From: Stenotrophomonas sp. 364
GTDB lineage: Bacteria > Pseudomonadota > Gammaproteobacteria > Xanthomonadales > Xanthomonadaceae
Assembly: GCF_009832905.1 (NCBI RefSeq)
Contig: NZ_CP047135.1
Location: forward strand, 164,001 to 228,000
DNA length: 64,000 nt
Direction: 5' to 3'
Under the pieces are notes generated by a model that saw nothing but the letters and a program-made list of their open reading frames with translations, did no database searches and was not told the DNA's origin. The position numbers and the translations under genes are program-made. Positions 31,725-40,573 of this stretch are shown here, one piece after another (the first letter of the stretch is position 1; every line of letters starts with the position of its first letter).

Positions 31725-33695
31725 ATGACCGCTGCGTCCCATGCCGGGAAGTATGGCAGCGTGCTGGAGCAGATGAACGCCGGCTTCTGCGTGATCGAGG
31801 TGCTGTTCGAGGACAGCAGGGCGGTGGACTACCGCTTTCTCGAGGTGAACGACGCTTTCGAGCGCAACACCGGCCTGGTCAACGCGCGCGGGCAGCGCAT
31901 GACCGCGCTGCGGCCGGACCACGAGCCGGACTGGTTCCGCATCTACGGCCAGGTGGCCGTGACCGGCCAATCCCAGCAGTTTGAACTGGAAGCCCGTGCG
32001 CTGGGCCGCTGGTACTCGGTGGAAGCGGTGCGGGTGGGCGAACCCGGCGACCACCAGGTGGCCGTGGTGTTCTTCGATATCAGCAACCGCAAGCAGATCG
32101 AAGTGGAACTGGCCGAAAGTGAAGCGCGCTTCAGTGCGCTCGCCGATGGCCTGCCCATGCCGGTGTGGGTGCTGGACGAAGCGGGCCATGCGCGCTTCGT
32201 CAACAGCGCTTTCAGCGAGTTTTTCGGCGGCGACGAACAGCGCGTGCCCGAGAACGTCTGGCGCGGCCTGGTCCATCCCGATGATGCGTCCGTATTCGAT
32301 TACGAGCTGCAGGAAGCACTGAAGGCGCAGCGGTCGATGCATGCGCTGGTGCGTGGCCTGCGTGCCGATGGCCAATGGCGCTGGCTGGAAATGAATGCCC
32401 GCCCGCGGTTCTCGCGCATGGGCCACTTCATCGGCCTGGCCGGCAGCAGCCCGGACGTGACCGAGCGCCGCGAAATTGAAATGGCGCGCGAAGAGCTGCT
32501 GCAGTCCGAGCGGGCCGCGCGCAGTGCCGCTGAGAACATGGCGCGGCTCAAGGACGAGTTCCTGGCCACGCTGTCGCACGAACTGCGCACCCCGCTGACC
32601 ACCATCCTGGGCTGGAGCGAACTGCTGCTGCAGCGCGTGGACGCCACCAGTCCGCTGTACAAGGGCCTGGGCGTGATCGCCAACAGTGCCATGGCGCAGA
32701 AGCGCCTGATCTCGGACATGCTCGACCTGAGCAGCATGCTGCTGGGCAAGGTGCAGCTGGAAGTGGAAGTGCTGGACCTGCGCGCACAGCTGACCGAAGC
32801 CATGCGGGCGCAGGAACTGGTGGCTGAAGGCAAGGCACTGAACATGACCCTGGCGCTGCCTGACGAGCCCACGCTGGTGCTGGGCGACGCCACCCGGCTG
32901 CAGCAGGTGCTGTGGAACCTGCTGTCCAACGCGATCAAGTTCACGCCGGCTGAAGGCACCGTGGCTGTCACCCTGGCCAACGACGGCGGCCACTGGTCGA
33001 TCAGCGTGGCCGACACCGGCGACGGCATCGCTCCCGAATTCCTGCGCCACCTGTTCAGCCGCTTCCGCCAGGCCGATGGCACCACCACCCGCCGCCATGG
33101 CGGTCTGGGGCTGGGCCTGGCCATCGCGCAGCAGCTGGTGGAACTGCATGGCGGCACCGTGGCGGCCACCAGCGATGGTCCCGGCCACGGCGCCACCTTC
33201 ACCGTGCGCCTGCCCCGTTACCAGCAGCAGGCCGACGGTCGCCCGCTGCGCGAGGTGTTCAGTGGCCCGATCGGGGAACAGGTGATCGAGCCTTTCCCGC
33301 TCAAGGGCCTGCGCCTGCTGGCCGTGGAAGACCAGCCCGAAGTGCTGGAGTACCTGCGCCGGCTGTTGGAGGAGCAGGGCGCCGAAGTCACGGCAGCCGC
33401 ATCGGCGGGCGAGGCGCTGGCCCTGCTGGACCGCGGCGGGCATGAAGGCATCGACGTGCTGCTGACCGACATCGGCATGCCCGGCATGGACGGTTACGGC
33501 CTGGTACGGACACTGCGCGAGGACATCGGCGTGGAAGCGCAGGTGCTGCCTGCCGTGGCGGTGACCGCGCTGGCCCGTGCCGACGACCGCAAGCGGGCAC
33601 TGGCCTCCGGCTTCCAGGAGCACGTGGCCAAGCCGTATTCGGTGGCCCAGCTGGTGTCGGCCGTGCGCAGCGTACTGGCCGAGCAGCGCCGGTAA
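31725..33695 (+). CDS. cytoplasmic hybrid sensor histidine kinase (PAS-PAS-HisKA-HATPase-REC)
   Basis: From this ATG the product has 656 residues without membrane segments. Two PAS domains (about 10-130 and 140-265) precede HisKA with H285 in LSHELRTPLTTIL. The HATPase domain has LSNAIKFTP, VADTGDGI and GLGLGLAIAQQL. A C-terminal receiver domain has phospho-acceptor D582 in LLTDIGMPGMDG. The protein can phosphorylate its own receiver but has no output domain, so a downstream phosphotransfer or response protein must exist elsewhere. An in-frame ATG 28 codons earlier would add a Pro-rich leader; the start used here lies directly before the first PAS domain. Confidence 0.9.
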   Translation: MTAASHAGKYGSVLEQMNAGFCVIEVLFEDSRAVDYRFLEVNDAFERNTGLVNARGQRMTALRPDHEPDWFRIYGQVAVTGQSQQFELEARALGRWYSVEAVRVGEPGDHQVAVVFFDISNRKQIEVELAESEARFSALADGLPMPVWVLDEAGHARFVNSAFSEFFGGDEQRVPENVWRGLVHPDDASVFDYELQEALKAQRSMHALVRGLRADGQWRWLEMNARPRFSRMGHFIGLAGSSPDVTERREIEMAREELLQSERAARSAAENMARLKDEFLATLSHELRTPLTTILGWSELLLQRVDATSPLYKGLGVIANSAMAQKRLISDMLDLSSMLLGKVQLEVEVLDLRAQLTEAMRAQELVAEGKALNMTLALPDEPTLVLGDATRLQQVLWNLLSNAIKFTPAEGTVAVTLANDGGHWSISVADTGDGIAPEFLRHLFSRFRQADGTTTRRHGGLGLGLAIAQQLVELHGGTVAATSDGPGHGATFTVRLPRYQQQADGRPLREVFSGPIGEQVIEPFPLKGLRLLAVEDQPEVLEYLRRLLEEQGAEVTAAASAGEALALLDRGGHEGIDVLLTDIGMPGMDGYGLVRTLREDIGVEAQVLPAVAVTALARADDRKRALASGFQEHVAKPYSVAQLVSAVRSVLAEQRR

Positions 33696-33724
33696 TCCCG
33701 CACCCGTCCCCCACAGGAGTCACC

Positions 33725-34015
33725 ATGTCCCGTTACGCCCCGACCATCCATACCGATCCGGCCCGGATCGCGGCGCTGGAAGCCCTGCTGCCGCAGCTGC
33801 GCGGCCAGGCGCCCGTCGAGATCATCCTGGACGACGGCACCCGCGTGCTGGGCACAGTCACGGTGCAGCCCACCCTGCAGCAGTACCGCGATGCCGAGGA
33901 GAACGAGGGCAGCAATGGCCAGCTGCGGCTCGACGACCTGGATACCCCGGTGCAGCAGCACCTGGTCTGGCTCGACCGGATCGCCAGCATCCGCCAGTTG
34001 CCGCCGGTCGAGTAA
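33725..34015 (+). CDS. DUF3247 family protein (Sm-like fold)
   Basis: The product has 96 residues, MSRYAPTIHTDPARIAALEA, with VEIILDDGTRVLGTVTVQPTL as the central beta-hairpin and QQHLVWLDRIASIRQLP at the end. This matches DUF3247, a xanthomonad family for which I recall a solved structure with an Sm-like beta-barrel. Sm folds commonly bind RNA, but no function has been assigned to this family. It is 29 bases behind the hybrid kinase, with AGGAG before its ATG, and may be co-transcribed. Confidence 0.82.
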   Translation: MSRYAPTIHTDPARIAALEALLPQLRGQAPVEIILDDGTRVLGTVTVQPTLQQYRDAEENEGSNGQLRLDDLDTPVQQHLVWLDRIASIRQLPPVE

Positions 34016-34124
34016 TCGCCGCGCCGGGCATTCCCTTGAACCGATCGCCAAGCGCGCGGTAGCGCCCGCACGGCAGCGGAAAACGCAGGGCCGGCACTGA
34101 ACCTCAGCGCCTGCCCCCTACCCC

Positions 34125-34388
34125 TCAGTGCACGAACACCTCGGGTTCGGCCTCGAAACGGCGTGCGTAGGCGCGTTCGTCGGCCACCCGCGAGACCTCG
34201 TCGTCGGCCATGTCCGGCGCGCCATACACCGCGTACGCCACCGTGCCGTCGGCCTGCTTGCCAACCTGGTGCAGGCGGTAGCGCGAGTGACCGCCGCCGG
34301 TATCCTGCGGGTAATGCACCGGGGGCTGGGCGCCCTCGATGTCCATCTCGCTGTTGTCGACTACGCCACCGACAAACAATGCACGCAT
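34125..34388 (-). CDS. small conserved protein of unknown function
   Basis: The product has 87 residues, MRALFVGGVVDNSEMDIEG, followed by YRLHQVGKQADGTVAYAVYG and an acidic, charged C-terminus. The N-terminal FVGGVVDNSE recalls small proteins common in Stenotrophomonas and Xanthomonas, but I know no function. The start is preceded by GATGGAGATGGCTC on the minus strand, a usable ribosome binding site. An in-frame ATG ten codons upstream adds a leader and is less likely. Confidence 0.68.
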   Translation of the reverse strand: MRALFVGGVVDNSEMDIEGAQPPVHYPQDTGGGHSRYRLHQVGKQADGTVAYAVYGAPDMADDEVSRVADERAYARRFEAEPEVFVH

Positions 34389-34543
34389 GAGCCATCTCCA
34401 TCGCAAGTGAGCCTCCACCCTGACGGTTTGGATGTTGCGGGGGCATCAACATGGCGTTGAATAAACGCAAATCGGCCCCGGCCGGAGCCGATCCGGGCGA
34501 ACCGGTAGAATGGCCATCTCTTTTCAAGATGTGCCCCCTCTCG

Positions 34544-35665
34544 ATGGCTGCCCAGCACGACGCTCCCCTGGAAACCCTGTTCCTGCCGTTCGCCAGTGGC
34601 GTGCTGTCCTGGCCCGCCGGCCCGGTATTGTTCCTGCGCGCCCGCGATGGTTGGCCGCTGCGCGAGCACGCCCAGCCGGCCCAGCTGGTCTGCGAGCAGA
34701 GCTTCCGGCCGTTCGCCGATGCACTGGAAGCCAGCGGCTGGACCGTGCGCGACGAGCAGCAGCTGGCCGCCGACAGCACCCGCTACGCGGTGGTGCTGGT
34801 GCTGCCGCCGCGCCAGCGCGAGGAAGCCAAGGCGCTGTTCGCCCGTGCCGTGGCCCTGGCTGCCCCGGGCGGGGTGGTGGTGGCCTGCCAGCACAACAAC
34901 GAAGGCGCGCGCTCCGGCGAAGGCGACCTGCAGCAGCTGACCGGCCTCGGCGGCAAGCTCACCAAGAACCACTGCCGCGCCTACTGGACCGCGCCGTTGA
35001 ACGGCCAGCACGATGAAGCCCTGGCGCAGCGCTGGGCGAAGCTGGACGCGCCGCGCGCCATTCTGGGCGGGCGCTTCCAGAGCCGCCCGGGCATCTTCGC
35101 CTGGGACCGCATCGACCCGGCCTCGGCGCTGCTGGTGGAGCAGCTGCCGGCCGACCTGGCCGGGCGCGGTGCCGACCTGGGCGCCGGTTTCGGCTACCTG
35201 TCGGCCGAAGTGCTGGCGCGCTGCCCCGGCGTTACCGGGCTGGACCTGTATGAGGCCGAGGGCCGCGCGCTGGCGCTGGCCCGCACCAACCTGGACGCGC
35301 TCGGCACGCCGGCCGCACTGGCTTACCACTGGCAGGACGTGACCGCCGGGATCGAGGCGCAGTACGACTTCATCGTGACCAACCCGCCGTTCCACACCCC
35401 CTCGCGTGCCGACCGCCCTGACATCGGCCAGCGCTTCATCGCCGTGGCCGCGCAGGCGCTGCGTCCGGGCGGCCGCATGTGGCTGGTGGCCAACCGTCAC
35501 CTGCCGTACGAGCAGATCCTCAACGAGAGCTTCGGCCAGATCCGCGTGGCCGCCGAGCGCGACGGCTTCAAGCTGATCCAGGCCACCAAGGCCAGCAAGA
35601 CCGCCACGCCGGTCCGGGCGCCCCGGGAACGTGAGCCGTCGTGGGGCCGCGGAGGCCGCGCGTGA
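34544..35665 (+). CDS. rsmC: 16S rRNA guanine-N2 methyltransferase RsmC-like
   Basis: From this ATG the product has 373 residues. The N-terminal half is a degenerate methyltransferase-like domain (LETLFLPFASGVLSW, VVVACQHNNEGARSGE). The C-terminal catalytic domain (about 190-350) has the SAM-binding GADLGAGFGYLSAEVL and the catalytic motif IVTNPPFHTP. NPPFH is the signature of RsmC, which methylates G1207 of 16S rRNA in the assembled 30S subunit. Its stop codon overlaps the GTG start of rsuA, linking two small-subunit rRNA modification enzymes. A second in-frame ATG lies five codons upstream, and neither has a clear ribosome binding site. Confidence 0.9.
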   Translation: MAAQHDAPLETLFLPFASGVLSWPAGPVLFLRARDGWPLREHAQPAQLVCEQSFRPFADALEASGWTVRDEQQLAADSTRYAVVLVLPPRQREEAKALFARAVALAAPGGVVVACQHNNEGARSGEGDLQQLTGLGGKLTKNHCRAYWTAPLNGQHDEALAQRWAKLDAPRAILGGRFQSRPGIFAWDRIDPASALLVEQLPADLAGRGADLGAGFGYLSAEVLARCPGVTGLDLYEAEGRALALARTNLDALGTPAALAYHWQDVTAGIEAQYDFIVTNPPFHTPSRADRPDIGQRFIAVAAQALRPGGRMWLVANRHLPYEQILNESFGQIRVAAERDGFKLIQATKASKTATPVRAPREREPSWGRGGRA

Positions 35666-36366
35666 AGCTGGTCAAGCTTCTGGCCAACCTGGGCTATGGC
35701 AGCCGCAAGCAGGTGCAGGGAATGTTCCGCGAAGGCCTGATCACCGATGCCGACGGGGAAGTGCTGTACGCCGATGACGTGGTCGCGCACGAGGCGATCC
35801 GGGTCGAGGGCGAACCGCTGGACCCGCCGCATGGCCTGACCCTGATGCTGCACAAGCCGCGCGAGTACACCTGTTCGACCAAGGACAAGGGCCGCTTGAT
35901 CTACGACCTGCTGCCGCCGCGTTTCCGCGAGCGTTCGCCGCTGCTGTCGTCGGTGGGCCGGCTGGACCGCGACACCAGCGGCATGCTGCTGATGACCGAC
36001 GACGGCGCGCTGCTGCACCGCATCGTGTCGCCCAAGTCGCGCCTGGACAAGGCCTATGAGGTCACCCTGGCCGAAGACCTGCGCGGCGATGAAACCGCGC
36101 GCTTCGCCAGCGGCACGCTGCTGCTGGAATCGGATGACAAGCCGCTGCTGCCGGCCGAGCTGCACGTGCAGTCGCCGCGCCAGGCGCAGCTGGTGCTGCA
36201 CGAGGGTCGCTACCACCAGGCGCGGCGCATGTTCGCGGCGGTGGGCAACCACGTCGCGGCGCTGCACCGCAGCCGCATCGGCGGGCTGACCCTGGGGGGG
36301 CTCGGTGAGGGCGAGTGGCGCATTCTCGATGCCGCCGATCTTGAAACGCTCTTCAACGTGCCATGA
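35662..36366 (+). CDS. rsuA: 16S rRNA pseudouridine synthase
   Basis: The product has 234 residues from a GTG codon that overlaps the rsmC stop by four bases (GTGA). An S4-type RNA-binding domain (1-55, LVKLLANLGYGSRKQVQGMF) is followed by the catalytic domain with D102 in GRLDRDTSGML, at the same position as in E. coli RsuA, and the HEGRYHQARRMFAAVG block. RsuA forms pseudouridine at position 516 of 16S rRNA. The operon runs rsmC-rsuA-HAD phosphatase, each joined by a four-base overlap. Confidence 0.93.
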   Translation: MKLVKLLANLGYGSRKQVQGMFREGLITDADGEVLYADDVVAHEAIRVEGEPLDPPHGLTLMLHKPREYTCSTKDKGRLIYDLLPPRFRERSPLLSSVGRLDRDTSGMLLMTDDGALLHRIVSPKSRLDKAYEVTLAEDLRGDETARFASGTLLLESDDKPLLPAELHVQSPRQAQLVLHEGRYHQARRMFAAVGNHVAALHRSRIGGLTLGGLGEGEWRILDAADLETLFNVP

Positions 36367-37040
36367 CCGCAATTGCCGCGCTGCCGTTCCTGCCCGACGC
36401 CGTCATCTTCGACATGGACGGCCTGATGATCGACAGCGAGCGGGTGTCGATCGCCTGCTGGACGCAGGCGGCGCACGAACTGCAGTTGCCGCTCGCCGAT
36501 GGGTTCTGGCTGCGCTTCGTCGGCCTGGGCGACCGCGACTGCGAGCGCCTGTTGCTGCAGCACATCGATGCGGGGCAGGTGGCCGCATTGTTCGCGCGCT
36601 GCCATGACCTGTACGAAGCGCGCACGCAGGAAGGCCTGCCGCTGCGTCCGGGCATCCTGGACCTGCTGCAGCTGCTGCACGAGCACGGCATTCCCCGCGC
36701 GGTGGCGACCTCCACCCGGCAGCCGCGCGCGTCGCGCAAGCTGGCCGCGGCGGGCCTGCTGCCGTTCTTCGAGGTGGTGGTGACCAGCAGCGACGTGGCC
36801 CACCCCAAGCCGGCGCCGGACATCTACCTGCTGGCCGCGCAGAAGCTGGGCAAGGATCCGGCGCGCTGCCTGGCGCTGGAAGACTCACCGGCCGGCATCC
36901 GTGCCGCGGTCGGCGCGGGCATGACCGCGATCCAGGTACCCGACCTGGTGCACCCCGACGACGACCTGCGCGCGCTGGGCCACCGCATCGTCGACTCGCT
37001 GGCAGACGCGCATACCCTGCTGCTCCCGCACCTGCGCTAA
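36363..37040 (+). CDS. HAD superfamily phosphatase (beta-phosphoglucomutase-like)
   Basis: The product has 225 residues. Motif I is AVIFDMDGLMIDSE with D17 and D19; motif II is VATSTRQPR; motif III is KPAPDIYLLAA; motif IV is CLALEDSPAGIRAA. This is the subfamily of small-sugar or nucleotide phosphatases and beta-phosphoglucomutases, and substrate specificity is not readable. It overlaps rsuA by ATGA and is the last gene of the rsmC-rsuA run, ending at a strong terminator. Confidence 0.9.
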   Translation: MTAIAALPFLPDAVIFDMDGLMIDSERVSIACWTQAAHELQLPLADGFWLRFVGLGDRDCERLLLQHIDAGQVAALFARCHDLYEARTQEGLPLRPGILDLLQLLHEHGIPRAVATSTRQPRASRKLAAAGLLPFFEVVVTSSDVAHPKPAPDIYLLAAQKLGKDPARCLALEDSPAGIRAAVGAGMTAIQVPDLVHPDDDLRALGHRIVDSLADAHTLLLPHLR

Positions 37041-37161
37041 ACCGGATTCGATCAGGCGCACGGCGTCGCCGGCCAGGGTCATGCCCCTCCGAGGGGCGCA
37101 TCGCGTGGCCCCCGATAGGGTCGGTTCCCCACCGACACTGGGCGCGCACATCCGCGCACAA

Positions 37162-37189
37162 AAAAACCCGGCGCGAGGGCCGGGTTTTT
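37162..37189. terminator. bidirectional rho-independent terminator
   Basis: AAAAACCCGGC at 37162-37172 is complementary to GCCGGGTTTTT at 37179-37189, loop of six bases. A-run and T-run flank the GC stem, so it works for the plus-strand HAD gene and for the minus-strand fabAB operon, whose last gene ends at 37212. Confidence 0.92.
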
Positions 37190-37211
37190 CGGTCATAGCA
37201 TCAACCGTGCA

Positions 37212-38420
37212 TCACACCCGGCCGAATACCAGCGCTGCGTTGGTGCCGCCGAAGCCGAAGCTGTTGGACATCACCGTGTTCAACTGCGCAGCCTGGCTTT
37301 CGCGCACAATCGGGAAGCCTTCCACCAGCGGGTCCAGCTCGCCGATGTTGGCCGAGCCGGCGATGAAGCCGTCGCGCATCATCAGCAGGCAGTAGATCGC
37401 TTCGTGCACGCTGGCTGCGCCCAGCGAATGGCCCGACAGCGCCTTGGTCGACGACAGCGGCGGCACGTCCTGGCCGAACACTTCGCGCACGGCCTTCAGC
37501 TCGGTCACATCGCCCAGCGGGGTAGAGGTGCCGTGCGTGTTGAGGTAGTCGATCGGGCCGGTCAGGTTGGCCATGGCCATGTTCATGCAACGCACCGCGC
37601 CTTCACCGGACGGGGCGACCATGTCGGCACCGTCGGAGGTGACGCCGTAGCCCACCAGTTCGGCATAGATGCGCGCGCCACGTGCCACGGCGTGGTCGTA
37701 ATCTTCCAGCACCAGCATGCCGCCGCCACCGGCGATGACGAAGCCGTCGCGGTCCTTGTCGTACGGGCGCGAGGCGCTGGCCGGGGTCTCGTTGAAGCGG
37801 GTGGACAACGCGCCCATGGCGTCGAACATCACGCTCATCGACCAGTGCAGGTCTTCACCGCCGCCGGCGAACATCACGTCCTGTGCGCCATGGCGGATCA
37901 GGTCGGCCGCCGCGCCGATGCAGTGTGCCGAGGTGGCGCAGGCCGCCGACAGCGAGTAGCTCAGGCCCTTGATCTGGAAGGCGGTGGCCAGGCAGGCCGA
38001 CACGGTGGAGCACATCGTGCGCGGCACCATGTACGGGCCGACCTTGCGCACGCCACGGGCGCGCAGGATGTCGGCCGACTCGACCTGCCACTGGCTGGAA
38101 CCGCCGCCGGAACCGGCAATCAGGCCGGTACGCGGGTTGGCGACCTGCGCCTGGTCCAGGCCGGCATCGGTGATCGCATCGCGCATGGCGATGTAGGCGT
38201 ACGCCGAGGCATCGCTCATGAAGCGCTTCACCTTGCGGTCGATCTGCGCGTCCAGGTCCAGTTCGATGTTGCCACCGACGTGGCTGCGCAGGCCGGCTTC
38301 GGCATGGTCGGGCAGGTGGCGGATGCCGGCGCGGCCTTCACGCAGTGCGCTGGAGACGGTGTCCAGATCGTTGCCCAGGCACGAGGTGATGCCCATTCCG
38401 GTAATGACGACGCGACGCAT
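37212..38420 (-). CDS. fabB: beta-ketoacyl-ACP synthase I
   Basis: The product has 402 residues. Active-site C161 in [11 protein letters not shown]296 in [12 protein letters not shown]326 and H331 in [10 protein letters not shown] correspond to C163, H298, K328 and H333 of E. coli FabB. It elongates unsaturated acyl-ACP in type II fatty-acid synthesis. It overlaps the fabA stop by one base (TGATG), giving the classic fabA-fabB operon that makes and elongates the cis-unsaturated intermediate. Confidence 0.97.
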   Translation of the reverse strand: MRRVVITGMGITSCLGNDLDTVSSALREGRAGIRHLPDHAEAGLRSHVGGNIELDLDAQIDRKVKRFMSDASAYAYIAMRDAITDAGLDQAQVANPRTGLIAGSGGGSSQWQVESADILRARGVRKVGPYMVPRTMCSTVSACLATAFQIKGLSYSLSAACATSAHCIGAAADLIRHGAQDVMFAGGGEDLHWSMSVMFDAMGALSTRFNETPASASRPYDKDRDGFVIAGGGGMLVLEDYDHAVARGARIYAELVGYGVTSDGADMVAPSGEGAVRCMNMAMANLTGPIDYLNTHGTSTPLGDVTELKAVREVFGQDVPPLSSTKALSGHSLGAASVHEAIYCLLMMRDGFIAGSANIGELDPLVEGFPIVRESQAAQLNTVMSNSFGFGGTNAALVFGRV

Positions 38421-38935
38421 CAGAAGTTCTCGGTGGAAGTGAACAGACCTACGCGGAGGTCTTTGGCGGAGTAGATTTCGCGGCCGTCCACGAGCATGCG
38501 GGCGTCGGCCTGGGCCATCACCAGCTTGCGGTTGATGACGCGGGTGATGTCGATTTCGTAGCTGACCAGCTTGGCGTCGGGCAGTACCTGGCCGGTGAAC
38601 TTCACTTCGCCGCAGCCCAGGGCGCGGCCACGGCCGGGCGCGCCCAGCCAGGTGAGGTAGAAGCCGGTGAGCTGCCACATGGCATCCAGGCCGAGGCAGC
38701 CAGGCATGACGGGGTCGCCGATGAAGTGGCAGCCGAAGAACCACAGGTCCGGGCGGATATCCAGTTCGGCGCGTACCAGTCCCTTGCCGTGGGGGCCGCC
38801 GTCGTCGCGGATGTCGGTGATGCGATCGAACATCAGCATCGGATCGTTGGGCAGGCGACCGCTGCCCGGGCCGAACAGTTCACCGCGGGCGCTGGCCAGC
38901 AGTTGTTCGCGCGAGAACGCGTGGAGACGAGTCAT
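38420..38935 (-). CDS. fabA: 3-hydroxydecanoyl-ACP dehydratase/isomerase
   Basis: The product has 171 residues. H70 in [15 protein letters not shown] and D84 in [10 protein letters not shown] are the catalytic pair, at exactly the E. coli FabA positions. It dehydrates 3-hydroxydecanoyl-ACP and isomerises the trans-2 bond to cis-3, the branch point to unsaturated fatty acids. It is the first gene of fabA-fabB, and its upstream region contains a 12-bp palindrome (39052-39063) that may bind a regulator. Confidence 0.97.
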   Translation of the reverse strand: MTRLHAFSREQLLASARGELFGPGSGRLPNDPMLMFDRITDIRDDGGPHGKGLVRAELDIRPDLWFFGCHFIGDPVMPGCLGLDAMWQLTGFYLTWLGAPGRGRALGCGEVKFTGQVLPDAKLVSYEIDITRVINRKLVMAQADARMLVDGREIYSAKDLRVGLFTSTENF

Positions 38936-39051
38936 GGAAAGCGCAATCCTGAAGAAGCCATCGGGTAAAGCCGGCCATGGGCAGGCTGTGTTGCTGGAAC
39001 CAAGTGCGCAAGAGTGCAGAGGAAAAGTGATTCAATCAAACGTTTTAACCG

Positions 39052-39063
39052 TACGCCGGCGTA
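39052..39063. promoter_or_regulatory. 12-bp palindrome upstream of fabA, possible operator
   Basis: TACGCCGGCGTA is a perfect palindrome 117 bases before the fabA ATG, next to an AT-rich stretch (AAACGTTTTAACC). It also lies 112 bases before dinB on the other strand. No known regulator motif was matched, so its role is uncertain. Confidence 0.35.
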
Positions 39064-39174
39064 GTGTTTTCAGCTTGAAAAACGCATGTTGTTGTTATGA
39101 AAAGACCATACTCAGGCGTGTGGCTGTAATCTTGTTCATCTACGCATCTGCTTCCAGGTCCGAGTCTTCCCGCC

Positions 39175-40257
39175 GTGTCTGTTCTGCGCAAAATCATCCA
39201 TGTGGACATGGACGCGTTCTACGCGTCGGTGGAGCAGCGCGACGATCCGTCGCTGCGCGGCAAGCCGGTGGTGGTGGCGTGGAAGGGGGCACGTTCGGTG
39301 GTGTGTGCTGCGTCGTACGAGGCACGGGTGTTCGGGATCCGGTCGGCGATGCCGGCGTTGCGTGCGGAGCGGTTGTGTCCGGACGCGGTGTTCGTGCCGC
39401 CGGATTTTGTGCGCTACAAGGCGGTCTCGCGGCAGGTGCGGGAGATTTTCCTGCGGCATACGGATCTGGTGGAGCCGTTGTCGTTGGATGAGGCGTATCT
39501 GGATGTGACGATGCACAAGGGGGGGATGACGGTGGCGACGGAGATCGCGGCGATCATCCGTGGGGAGATTCGTGAGGAGACGTCGTTGACGGCGTCGGCG
39601 GGGATCGCGCCGAACAAGTTTCTGGCGAAAATCGCATCGGACTGGCGCAAGCCGGACGGTCAGTTCGTGGTGCCGCCGCATCGGGTGGAGCAGTTTCTGA
39701 CGCCGCTGCCGGTGAACCGGGTGCCGGGGGTGGGGAAGGTGATGGCGGGGAAGCTGGCAGAGTTGGGGATCGTGACGGTGGGCGATTTGCGGTCCTTGCC
39801 GCTGGAAGTGTTGGAGGCGCGGTTCGGGACGTTTGGTGCGCGGTTGTTCAATCGGGCGCGCGGGATCGATGAGCGGGCGGTGGAGCCGGACCAGCCGGTG
39901 CAGTCGATTTCGTCGGAAGATACGTTCGCGGAAGATCTGCCGTTGGAGGCGTTGGAGGCGGCGATCGTGGAGTTGGCGGGGAAGACGTGGCGGGCGACGC
40001 GGAAGACGGAGCGGGTGGGGCACACGGTGGTGCTGAAGTTGAAGACGTCGCAGTTCCGGATCATTACGCGGAGTTTTACGCCGGAGTCGCCGCCGGAATC
40101 GGGCGAGGAGTTGCGCGATATCGCGCTGGCGTTGCGGGCGCGGGTGGATCTGCCGGCGGAGACGCGGTATCGGTTGGTGGGGGTGGGGTTGGGTGGGTTT
40201 CGCGAGCGCGAGGCGGTGAGTCAGCCTGGGCTGTTTGATCATTTGGAGGGTGGGTGA
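39175..40257 (+). CDS. dinB: DNA polymerase IV
   Basis: The product has 360 residues from a GTG codon. Y-family motifs: HVDMDAFYASVEQ with metal-binding D11, AASYEARVFGIRSAMP, PLSLDEAYLDVT with the catalytic acidic pair, and TASAGIAPNKFLAKIASD. The C-terminus ends QPGLFDHLEGG, where QPGLF is a beta-clamp-binding peptide. It performs error-prone translesion synthesis. Codons are unusually rich in third-position G (GTG, GGG, TTG, GCG) relative to neighbours. No LexA-type box was recognised upstream. Confidence 0.95.
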   Translation: MSVLRKIIHVDMDAFYASVEQRDDPSLRGKPVVVAWKGARSVVCAASYEARVFGIRSAMPALRAERLCPDAVFVPPDFVRYKAVSRQVREIFLRHTDLVEPLSLDEAYLDVTMHKGGMTVATEIAAIIRGEIREETSLTASAGIAPNKFLAKIASDWRKPDGQFVVPPHRVEQFLTPLPVNRVPGVGKVMAGKLAELGIVTVGDLRSLPLEVLEARFGTFGARLFNRARGIDERAVEPDQPVQSISSEDTFAEDLPLEALEAAIVELAGKTWRATRKTERVGHTVVLKLKTSQFRIITRSFTPESPPESGEELRDIALALRARVDLPAETRYRLVGVGLGGFREREAVSQPGLFDHLEGG

Positions 40258-40313
40258 GTTTTGCTGTCTGCTGACAGCTAACTTCAACAGCCGGCGTGCT
40301 GGCGCTGAGGGGC

Positions 40314-40498
40314 TGGGTGGTGCGGGTGGGTTGGCGGGACACGCCGTAAATCCATCCCTGGAGGCTCGTGGGCGCCTTGCTCGTTTGTGCAGTCCTGCAC
40401 AAACGGCAAGGCCGGGGTTGGGCGTCCTGCCTAACCCGTCCGGCGCATGCGCCGGACCCATGGCGCCCAACGGTCCCGCCAACCCACCCGCACCACCC
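40314..40498. repeat. 184-bp multi-hairpin element bounded by 25-bp inverted repeats
   Basis: A 25-base sequence at 40315-40339 (starting GGGTGGTGCGGGTGGG) is exactly complementary to 40474-40498. Inside are an 11-bp hairpin (CGTTTGTGCAG at 40382-40392 with 40395-40405) and a 20-bp perfect palindrome (40438-40457, GTCCGGCGCA and its complement). The segment CGCCGTAAATCCATCC resembles a dispersed intergenic element I recall from xanthomonad genomes. No reading frame explains it. It starts 57 bases after the dinB stop codon. Confidence 0.85.
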
Positions 40499-40573
40499 CC
40501 GACACTCGGTCGGCGCGTGGGGGCGGGCAACGGCAACATTCGCTCAATTCTCATCGTGCACGTGATGCTTGTC

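Noticed and set aside
39136..40554. 472-codon minus-strand frame opposite dinB
   Set aside because: Arg/His-rich shadow of dinB running into the structured repeat element; no recognisable domain.
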